Assembly: GCA_958350755.1 (NCBI GenBank) | Contig: CATWID010000041.1 | Span: 1-16,090 of the forward strand | Origin: an uncultured Collinsella sp. | Lineage (GTDB): Bacteria > Actinomycetota > Coriobacteriia > Coriobacteriales > Coriobacteriaceae | Direction of reading: 5' to 3' | DNA length: 16,090 nucleotides | Program-made: the position numbers and the translations under genes | The notes under the pieces: generated by a model | Database searches by the model: none | What the model saw: the letters and a program-made list of their open reading frames with translations, nothing else | What the model was told of the DNA's origin: nothing | Shown: positions 1 to 5,600 of the stretch, one piece after another | Layout: the number at the start of each line of letters is the position of its first letter | Position numbering within the stretch: position 1 is the first letter of the stretch

Positions 1-969
1 AAGGCCGGCGAAGGTGTTGCTGACCATCTTCTCGGTGTCGAGCGCATACATGACAGCCTGACGGACCTTGACGTTGTTCCAAGGCTCCTTGGCGACGTTG
101 AACATGATGAAGCGGGTGCCGAAACCCTGAACGTTATCGATCTTGCAGCCGGCGCTCTCGAGCTGGTCGACGGCGTCAGCGGTAACGAGCTCCATAACGA
201 GCGTGGAGCCCTCCTGCTGAGCGGTAACGCGAGCGGTGGGGTCAGTCAGGATGCTGTACTGGATCTTCTTATCCTCGGCAGCATACTCACCGTTGTACTC
301 GGGGTTGGGAACCAGGGTGATCTCGGTATCGGAGATAGAGTCGTACATCCAGGGGCCGGAGCCGATCGGCTGCTTGGCGCGATCCTCCTCGGTCTGGGTG
401 GCCGGGGTAACGCGGACGATGGCCAGACGATCCTTGAGCAGGGAGAAGTTGGGGACCTTGGTCTTGACCGTCACGGTGCTGGCGTCCTTGGCCTCGATGG
501 ACTCGAAGGGCTGGAAGAACGGAGCATAGGTAGCGGAAGCGGCGCAAGCGGTGTAGGAGGCAACGACATCGTCAGCGGTGACCTCGGTGCCATCGGAAAA
601 CTTGGCGCCCTTGCGGATGGTGACCTCGAAAGTGGTGTCGTCCACAGACTTGGGATCGTCGGTGGCGAGCTCGTTGAAGGTGCTGTAGTCGTGGTAATCG
701 ATGCCGTAGAGGCCCTCGACGACGTGCCAGTTAGCACCCAGGCCCACAGCGGAGCCGGTGCTGGCGGGATCGAAGCTGGACGGAGCGTAAGCGGAACCAG
801 CGGTGATCACGCCGCCGCCACGGTTGGCGGAATCGGTGGAACCGGAAGCGGAACCCTCGTCGCTAGAGCTGCCACCGCAGCCGGTGAGACCAAGCCCTGC
901 GACAGCAGCGACGCTGCCGGTGAGGCCGAGGAACGAACGCCTGGACATACCCTTGTTGATGATGGCCAT
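1..969 (-). CDS. ABC transporter substrate-binding lipoprotein, family 5 (peptide/oligopeptide type), N-terminal part
   Basis: The gene runs off the left edge; 323 codons are visible without a stop. It should be the extracytoplasmic solute receptor of an ABC importer, anchored to the outer face of the membrane. The N-terminus has a twin-arginine motif (SRRSFLG, residues 9-15), a hydrophobic stretch and a lipobox LTGC with the lipidated cysteine at 31, so it looks like a Tat-exported lipoprotein. A Gly/Ser-rich linker follows. Family 5 hallmarks come next: VEGLYG, a FSDGTEVTADDVVAS block, IGSGPW, and a KVRQAVMYALD block near residues 300-311. The ATG at 967-969 is chosen because AGGAG lies 5 bases upstream; Met8 is a weaker alternative. 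Family membership is clear. The substrate (dipeptide, oligopeptide, nickel or other) cannot be read from this part. Permease and ATPase partners would lie beyond the left edge if they are linked. Confidence 0.9.
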   Translation of the reverse strand, partial: MAIINKGMSRRSFLGLTGSVAAVAGLGLTGCGGSSSDEGSASGSTDSANRGGGVITAGSAYAPSSFDPASTGSAVGLGANWHVVEGLYGIDYHDYSTFNELATDDPKSVDDTTFEVTIRKGAKFSDGTEVTADDVVASYTACAASATYAPFFQPFESIEAKDASTVTVKTKVPNFSLLKDRLAIVRVTPATQTEEDRAKQPIGSGPWMYDSISDTEITLVPNPEYNGEYAAEDKKIQYSILTDPTARVTAQQEGSTLVMELVTADAVDQLESAGCKIDNVQGFGTRFIMFNVAKEPWNNVKVRQAVMYALDTEKMVSNTFAGL

Positions 970-973
970 GTCT

Positions 974-980
974 TCTCCTA
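974..980 (-). promoter_or_regulatory. Ribosome binding site of the substrate-binding protein gene
   Basis: On the minus strand this reads TAGGAGA. The AGGAG core is 5 bases before the ATG at 969, and this decides the start in favour of Met1 over Met8. Confidence 0.7.
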
Positions 981-1038
981 TCAATAGAGAATCTTACCCG
1001 GGAGCGCCTAGACGTGCCCCCGCGCAACTTGCGGACGA

Positions 1039-1066
1039 TATATACCTTACCTACCGACGAACCCAA
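1039..1066 (-). promoter_or_regulatory. Possible sigma70-type promoter of the substrate-binding protein gene
   Basis: On the minus strand TTGGGT (1061-1066) is followed after 16 bases by TATATA (1039-1044). The match is 3/6 at -35 and 4/6 at -10, so it is weak. It is the best-placed candidate and would give a leader of about 60 bases before the start at 969. Confidence 0.3.
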
Positions 1067-1105
1067 CTGAGGTGCCGCGCTCGGCGACCGATACATACAT
1101 ACGCT

Positions 1106-1128
1106 TGAACGGTATTTGCTACCGTTCA
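1106..1128. repeat. Perfect 9-base inverted repeat with 5-base spacer, possible operator
   Basis: TGAACGGTA (1106-1114) and TACCGTTCA (1120-1128) are exact reverse complements around TTTGC. Neither strand has a T-run after it, so it does not look like a terminator. The dyad size fits a dimeric regulator's binding site. It lies between the weak leftward promoter at 1039-1066 and the rightward promoter-like site at 1138-1166. The regulator is unknown. Confidence 0.5.
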
Positions 1129-1137
1129 CCGAATTCA

Positions 1138-1166
1138 TTGACAAACGATTCGCCAGACAGTATGTA
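1138..1166 (+). promoter_or_regulatory. Promoter-like site reading rightward toward the 3' end of uvrC
   Basis: A perfect TTGACA (1138-1143) is followed after exactly 17 bases by TATGTA (1161-1166). The -10 matches the consensus in only 3 of 6 positions. No plausible gene lies downstream on this strand, so a transcript would be a small RNA or antisense to uvrC. Confidence 0.3.
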
Positions 1167-1286
1167 TCGACGAGGTGAGATATCAGTCTTCGTCAACCCG
1201 CAGGATAGCAGGGTTGTTCACCATGGCTAGTCAAACGTTTTAGCGTTAATTAAACCCGAAATCGGCTGGTAATCGCCGTGAAATAA

Positions 1287-1309
1287 ATGATTGAAAATCA
1301 CGCAATCAT
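1287..1309 (-). repeat. 7-base inverted repeat downstream of uvrC, at best a weak terminator
   Basis: ATGATTG (1287-1293) and CAATCAT (1303-1309) form a stem with a 9-base loop. Read on the minus strand, the stem begins 26 bases after the uvrC stop and is followed by TTATTT. The stem is AT-rich, so termination here would be inefficient. Confidence 0.3.
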
Positions 1310-1334
1310 GTATATCAGTTGTTTAGAGGCGTGT

Positions 1335-3281
1335 TTAGTTTTCGGATTGCTTTGCCGCCGCCTCGGCGCGCTCGGCATTCCATGCAACGAGCGCCTCGTG
1401 AACCGCTTTGGCGACATCGGCAGGAATGCCTCGAACTTCCGCGATCTCTTGCTCGCTCGCCGCGCGCAAACGCTTCATCGAGCCAAAATGGCGCATAAGG
1501 GCACGTTTTCTGGTGGGTCCCACGCCTGGAACGTCATCGAGTACCGAAACCGTCATGGCTTTATCGCGCAATTCGCGATGGAACGTGATGGCAAAACGGT
1601 GCGATTCATCGCGCACCTGTTTAATTAGATAGAGCGACGCGGACCCGGTCGGCAGCACGACGGGAGTCTCGTCCCAAGGCACGAAAACCTCCTCATCGGC
1701 CTTTGCCAAGCCACAAACTGGTATATCGAGCCCAAGAGCCTCAAGTTGCTTGATCGCAGCGGTCAATTGCGGCTTACCGCCATCGACAACGAGCAAATCG
1801 GGGCGCGAGCCAAAGCGCTCGTCGGCCATGCGCTCGGGAGCATAACGTCGTCCCAAAACCTCGGACATCGACACGAAGTCGTTTGCCTCGTCCAATTCGG
1901 CCTGAATTTTAAAACGACGATACTGACTCTTGTCGGCGCGCCCGTTGGTAAACACCACCATCGAGGCGACCGTAAAGGTGCCATGAAGTGTAGAGATATC
2001 GAAGCACTCGATACGCAACGGCGGCGATGGCAGCGCCAACGCACTTTCGAGCTCCAGGAGCGCTTGATTGGTGCGGTCGTCAGCGTACCCCGTTCGCATC
2101 ATGTAGCGCATGAGGGCATGGCGCGCATTTTTGGATGCCATATCGAGCAGACGGTGCTTTTCGCCACGCTGCGGCCTATGGAGATGGCAGGAACGCTCAC
2201 GCTTGCCCGCAAGCCACTCCCCCAGCGCTTCCGCATCCTCAAGATCGACGGAAAGGTTGACCTCAGCTGGAATATCAGCCGTCTCGTCGTAATAGCGCTT
2301 AAGAAAGCCCGACTGGAGCTCTTCCTCGTCAACATCAAGACCCTTGTCGAGAATGAACTCGCAGGTGCGAACTGTTCGGCCCTCGCGAACGACGAAGACG
2401 CAAGCGGCGGAGATGGTCTCCTCGCGATAGAAACCGATGACATCTATATCGACACTGGAGGGAAAAACGACTTGCTGACGATCGTCCAGACCCCTGATGA
2501 CCTCCAAACGACGTTTGACGCGTGCCGCGCGCTCAAAGTCGAGCGCCTCAGCGGCATCCGTCATCTCGGAGGTCAGCTCATCGACGACATCCTTGCGATG
2601 GCCCGACAAAAAGCGCTCGACACGCTTGACGTTCTTGGCATAGTCTGCCGGGGAAATCACGCCAACACACGCACCCGGGCCGCGCCCGACATGATAGTCG
2701 AAGCAGGGGCGCCCGTTTTGCGCGCAAATCATATTGCCGATGTCTTCCTCGCCCTTGTGGGACTCGACGATACGGCGACAACGACGCCACTCCGCACAGG
2801 ATGCGGAGCAGATGGGGATAACCTTGCGCAGCGTATCTATCGTCTCACGTGCCGCGCGGCTATCGGTATAAGGTCCAAAATAGCGCGTTCCCGGCTTATG
2901 ACGCTCACGCGTGTATTTGATAGCGGGATACAGGTCGCCCTTTGTAATGGCGATAAAGGGGTAGCTCTTGTCATCCTTGAGGTCGACGTTAAAGTACGGA
3001 TGGTACTGACCAATCAAATTGCGCTCGAGCACCAACGCCTCGTGCTCGGTCTCCACCACGATATAGTCAAAGCTCGCCACCAGCTGCATCATCAGCGGGA
3101 TCTTCTGGCGCTCGTCCTGCAGCGTCACGTACTGACGCATACGGGCGCGCAGGTTTTTCGCCTTGCCCACGTAGATGACATCGCCCTTGGCGTCTTTCCA
3201 AAGGTAGCAGCCGGGCTGCGTGGGAACGCGCGAAACCTGCTCGGCAAGCGTTGGAATGTTGTTGTGACCGGCCACGCGCAC
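1335..3281 (-). CDS. uvrC: Excinuclease ABC subunit C (UvrC)
   Basis: UvrC is the nuclease of nucleotide excision repair and makes both incisions in the UvrB-DNA complex. Domains in the 648 residues are: GIY-YIG nuclease about 20-97 (PGCYLW, IYVGKAKNLRARM, EALVLERNLI); a cysteine-rich segment 158-205; UVR domain about 232-267, which contacts UvrB; RNase H-like nuclease with D428 (CFDIS), D500 (VVDGGK) and H561 (DESHRFA); and helix-hairpin-helix DNA-binding 582-632. The GTG start directly abuts the murJ stop. A GTG two codons later (3273-3275) is preceded by AGTAGGTG and may be the real start. It is last in the ybaK-murJ-uvrC operon. The cysteine block is unusual: where E. coli has C-x11-C-x7-C-x3-C, this protein has C158-x34-C193-x7-Gly201-x3-C205, with extra cysteines 162, 168 and 186. 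Confidence 0.97.
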   Translation of the reverse strand: MRVAGHNNIPTLAEQVSRVPTQPGCYLWKDAKGDVIYVGKAKNLRARMRQYVTLQDERQKIPLMMQLVASFDYIVVETEHEALVLERNLIGQYHPYFNVDLKDDKSYPFIAITKGDLYPAIKYTRERHKPGTRYFGPYTDSRAARETIDTLRKVIPICSASCAEWRRCRRIVESHKGEEDIGNMICAQNGRPCFDYHVGRGPGACVGVISPADYAKNVKRVERFLSGHRKDVVDELTSEMTDAAEALDFERAARVKRRLEVIRGLDDRQQVVFPSSVDIDVIGFYREETISAACVFVVREGRTVRTCEFILDKGLDVDEEELQSGFLKRYYDETADIPAEVNLSVDLEDAEALGEWLAGKRERSCHLHRPQRGEKHRLLDMASKNARHALMRYMMRTGYADDRTNQALLELESALALPSPPLRIECFDISTLHGTFTVASMVVFTNGRADKSQYRRFKIQAELDEANDFVSMSEVLGRRYAPERMADERFGSRPDLLVVDGGKPQLTAAIKQLEALGLDIPVCGLAKADEEVFVPWDETPVVLPTGSASLYLIKQVRDESHRFAITFHRELRDKAMTVSVLDDVPGVGPTRKRALMRHFGSMKRLRAASEQEIAEVRGIPADVAKAVHEALVAWNAERAEAAAKQSEN

Positions 3282-4964
3282 CTACTTGCGACGAATCAGC
3301 GCCGAGACCTCGGGCATCTTAAGGACGACGGCAAGGCCAAAGGTAACAGCAAGCGAGACGACACCCGCAACGCAAACGTAGCCAAGAGTAATCAGAATCG
3401 AGCCGCCAAGTGCCCCGACAAAGTGCTCAAGCGCCCACATGACGCCGGCGCCTGCGGCAGCACCCAGGCCACCGAGCAAAAGGCCAAAGAAACCGCCATG
3501 CAGGATAGATTTAACCTGAAGACCACGCAGACGACGACGCAGCCACCACAGCGAGCAACCGACCAAGATCACGTAGTCGACGACATACGAAAGCGCGATT
3601 GCCGGCATACCGAAGCCCAGCACAACGCCAAACAGCAGAACCGAGCCGGCCTGGCCGATGGCGGAATACAGACAATAGCGGCTATAGGGCTTCATGTCGA
3701 GCAAGGCAGAGAAGCTCTTCTGCATCAGCACGACCACGCCGTAGAGCGGCAGGGAAAGTGCCAGGTAGATAAGGAACTCCGACACCAGCGCCACACCGGA
3801 CTCATCGAACTTGCCAGCGCAGTAGATCATGTTGAGCGGACGCGCGAAGACAATCAGGTACAGCGCGAATGGAATCAGGAAGAACAGCATCTGGGCGACG
3901 CCACGCGAAATGCCCGTGCGGACGCTGTCGTAATCCTTCTCCTGTGCGTCGTGAGAGAGCTCGGTATAGAGCGCCGTCGAAAGCGAGGCGGCAATCAGCG
4001 CGTAGGGCAGCGTGTACCACAGGCGCGCATAGGCGATGACGGAAGGACCAGTCTCGGGCTGGACCACCAACGCAGCAGCGTTGGTGATAGAAGTCGAGAC
4101 AAACATGCACACCGTGGCGAGCAGCGTCGGGATACCGAGCGCAATCGTCTGGCGCAGTGCGGGGTCCTTAAAGTCGATATGGATATGGGGATGCACGCCG
4201 TGCTTGCCAAGCGCGGGGATCTGACATGCCATCTGAACAAAGACACCGAGGGTCGTACCGGCCGCAATCAAGATGATGCCGGCACGTTCGCCAAACTGTG
4301 CGGACACGGGCGCAAAGCCCATAAAGCTCGCAATGACGATCACATTGTTGAGGACCGGGGCAAACGTCGACCAGAAGTAGTCGCGGTGTGCGTTGAGGAC
4401 GCCCGAAAACACCGAGCCCAAACCATAAAACAGAATCTGGATGGCAAAGAAACGGAACATGAACGCAGCGGTATCCATGCTGCCGCCGTCACCCGAAAGG
4501 AACGATTGCGTCCAGATAAAGCCCGGGGCGAACACGGTCCCCAGCAACGAAATGCCACCCAGCACCAATAGCAGAATACCGAGCAGGTTGCCCACGTACT
4601 CGTTAGAGGCCTCGCGACCCTGCTCACGCCTCACGCCCATGTACACGGGCAAAAACGCCGTCACGAGCATGCCGCCCATCACGAGTTCGTAGAGCATATT
4701 GGGCAGGTTGTTGGCGACCTGATAGGAAGACGAGAGCAGCGACATGCCGATAGCGGCCGCCATTGCCCACGTGCGGATAAAACCGGTGACGCGAGACACG
4801 ATGGTCAGGATGGTCATAAGCCCGGCGGAACGACCAACCGTGGAGTAGTCCGACGAGCCCATGTCGTCAGTGTCGTCTCGCGACGAAGAAGCTTCGGATG
4901 AGGGTGTCTGAGGCGCAGATTCTTTTGCAAAATGAGCTCCGCACTTCAATTCTTCCTGCGGCAT
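3282..4964 (-). CDS. murJ: Lipid II flippase MurJ (MviN family)
   Basis: MurJ flips the peptidoglycan precursor lipid II across the cytoplasmic membrane. The 560-residue protein is a polytopic membrane protein with about 14 hydrophobic segments. Family signatures are a first helix with SRVTGFIRTWAMAAAIG (57-73), YQVANNLPNMLYELVMGGMLVTAFLPVY (81-108) and FAPVLNNVIVI (201-211). The first 43 or so residues are hydrophilic, Ser/Asp/Glu-rich and outside the conserved core. Met35 could therefore be an alternative start, but GAGGAC about 8 bases before the ATG at 4964 supports the longer form. There is no C-terminal kinase-like domain of the kind found in mycobacterial MurJ. It starts 3 bases after the ybaK stop and its own stop touches uvrC, so the three genes are almost certainly co-transcribed and probably translationally coupled. 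Confidence 0.93.
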   Translation of the reverse strand: MPQEELKCGAHFAKESAPQTPSSEASSSRDDTDDMGSSDYSTVGRSAGLMTILTIVSRVTGFIRTWAMAAAIGMSLLSSSYQVANNLPNMLYELVMGGMLVTAFLPVYMGVRREQGREASNEYVGNLLGILLLVLGGISLLGTVFAPGFIWTQSFLSGDGGSMDTAAFMFRFFAIQILFYGLGSVFSGVLNAHRDYFWSTFAPVLNNVIVIASFMGFAPVSAQFGERAGIILIAAGTTLGVFVQMACQIPALGKHGVHPHIHIDFKDPALRQTIALGIPTLLATVCMFVSTSITNAAALVVQPETGPSVIAYARLWYTLPYALIAASLSTALYTELSHDAQEKDYDSVRTGISRGVAQMLFFLIPFALYLIVFARPLNMIYCAGKFDESGVALVSEFLIYLALSLPLYGVVVLMQKSFSALLDMKPYSRYCLYSAIGQAGSVLLFGVVLGFGMPAIALSYVVDYVILVGCSLWWLRRRLRGLQVKSILHGGFFGLLLGGLGAAAGAGVMWALEHFVGALGGSILITLGYVCVAGVVSLAVTFGLAVVLKMPEVSALIRRK

Positions 4965-4967
4965 CGC

Positions 4968-5468
4968 TCAGTCCTCTCTCGTAATCGGGGCGACCGTCGC
5001 CCCGCAAAATGCAATTAAATCATCGGGCGCAAGCTCAAGCTGATAACCACGCTTGCCTCCCGAAATAAAAATGGTATCCCAAAGGACACATGTCTCATCA
5101 ATGAGCGTCCGGTAGCGTTTTTTCATACCGACCGGACTGCAGCCGCCGCGAACGTAGCCAGTCGCCGCAAGCAAATCCTTCACATGCATCATGGCCAAGG
5201 ACTTCTCCCCCGCGGCACGCGCGGCGGACTTTAGATCGAGCTCGTCGGCAACAGGGATGCAGCACACGACGTGGTCGTTGGACGGCGTCACGCAGACCAA
5301 GGTCTTAAATCCTTGTCCGGGCTCCTCGCCAAGCTGCTCCGAAATCGCGACCCCCAGGCCCGCCGACTCATCACCATCGTCTTCGTACGTATGTAGAACA
5401 TAGGAAATGCCGGCGCTTTCCAGCTCGCGCATCGCATTGGTTTTTGGCGTCTTTACAGCCTTTGCCAT
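4968..5468 (-). CDS. ybaK: YbaK/EbsC-family aminoacyl-tRNA editing protein, probable Cys-tRNA(Pro) deacylase
   Basis: Members hydrolyse Cys wrongly attached to tRNA(Pro) by prolyl-tRNA synthetase, acting in trans in the cytoplasm. The protein has 166 residues, close to the family norm of about 160. Visible features are FKTLVC with K55, corresponding to the conserved family lysine, VCCIPVADELDL (68-79), GYVRGGCSPVGMKK (104-117) with the characteristic G-G-x-S-P-x-G, and a C-terminal GGKRGYQLELAPDDLI (137-152). The reading frame is open back to 5564, but the ATG at 5466-5468 is chosen because AAAGGA lies about 6 bases upstream and the family homology begins there. It is the first gene of the ybaK-murJ-uvrC operon. 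A related specificity (YeaK or ProX type) cannot be excluded by eye, but GxxxGGxSPxG placement fits the YbaK branch. Confidence 0.9.
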   Translation of the reverse strand: MAKAVKTPKTNAMRELESAGISYVLHTYEDDGDESAGLGVAISEQLGEEPGQGFKTLVCVTPSNDHVVCCIPVADELDLKSAARAAGEKSLAMMHVKDLLAATGYVRGGCSPVGMKKRYRTLIDETCVLWDTIFISGGKRGYQLELAPDDLIAFCGATVAPITRED

Positions 5469-5505
5469 GGCATATCCTTTCCCTCGCATTCGGACGCAAG
5501 GATTA

Positions 5506-5536
5506 AGTATATGTCCAATTCGGCTGCATACGTCAC
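5506..5536 (-). promoter_or_regulatory. Candidate promoter of the ybaK-murJ-uvrC operon
   Basis: On the minus strand TATACT (5506-5511, 5/6 of TATAAT) lies about 37 bases before the ybaK ATG. GTGACG (5531-5536, 4/6 of TTGACA) is upstream with a rather long 19-base spacer. The -10 is good and the -35 is uncertain. Confidence 0.4.
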
Positions 5537-5549
5537 TTCGACACAGCAA

Positions 5550-5580
5550 GCGCCATCGAATCACAAGGAGTCGATGGCGC
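5550..5580 (-). terminator. Probable intrinsic terminator of uvrA
   Basis: A perfect 10-base GC-rich stem (5550-5559 with 5571-5580) has an 11-base loop and lies 20 bases after the uvrA stop. On the minus strand it is followed by TTGCTGTGT, which is only moderately T-rich. It separates uvrA from the ybaK operon. Confidence 0.5.
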
Positions 5581-5600
5581 CCATAAACTGAATCGCCTAT

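Larger units (their letters stand above)
1089..1169. repeat. 10-base inverted repeat CGATACATAC/GTATGTATCG enclosing the 1106-1128 dyad
   Basis: CGATACATAC (1089-1098) is the exact reverse complement of GTATGTATCG (1160-1169), with 61 bases between. The 9-base dyad at 1106-1128 lies inside but is off-centre. The right arm overlaps the -10-like TATGTA of the rightward candidate promoter. It could be a pair of binding sites for one regulator or a coincidence. Confidence 0.4.
970..1334. other. 365-base gene-free region between uvrC and the substrate-binding protein gene
   Basis: No credible gene is seen on either strand. The region is visibly more AT-rich than its surroundings, especially 1215-1330. 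It holds the Shine-Dalgarno site and likely promoter of the leftward gene, two overlapping inverted repeats (1089-1098/1160-1169 and 1106-1114/1120-1128), a good -35 on the plus strand (1138-1143), and short hairpins at 1194-1216 and 1287-1309. No strong intrinsic terminator for uvrC is seen: the 1287-1309 hairpin is AT-rich and is followed only by TTATTT on the minus strand. Confidence 0.6.

Noticed and set aside
1170..1330. Possible tRNA or other structured RNA, suggested by hairpin 1194-1216 and the promoter-like site
   Set aside because: No cloverleaf, T-arm consensus or known riboswitch pattern can be drawn. Only short separate hairpins are seen.
1287..1628. A 113-codon plus-strand frame starting in the gene-free region
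   Set aside because: Most of it overlaps the uvrC 3' end in antisense, there is no ribosome binding site, and it has no recognisable domain.
1746..4571. A 941-codon open frame on the plus strand antisense to uvrC and murJ
   Set aside because: It lies entirely over two well-recognised genes, crosses their junction, has no Shine-Dalgarno site, and its product is a low-complexity Arg/His/Gln-rich sequence typical of antisense frames in GC-rich DNA.
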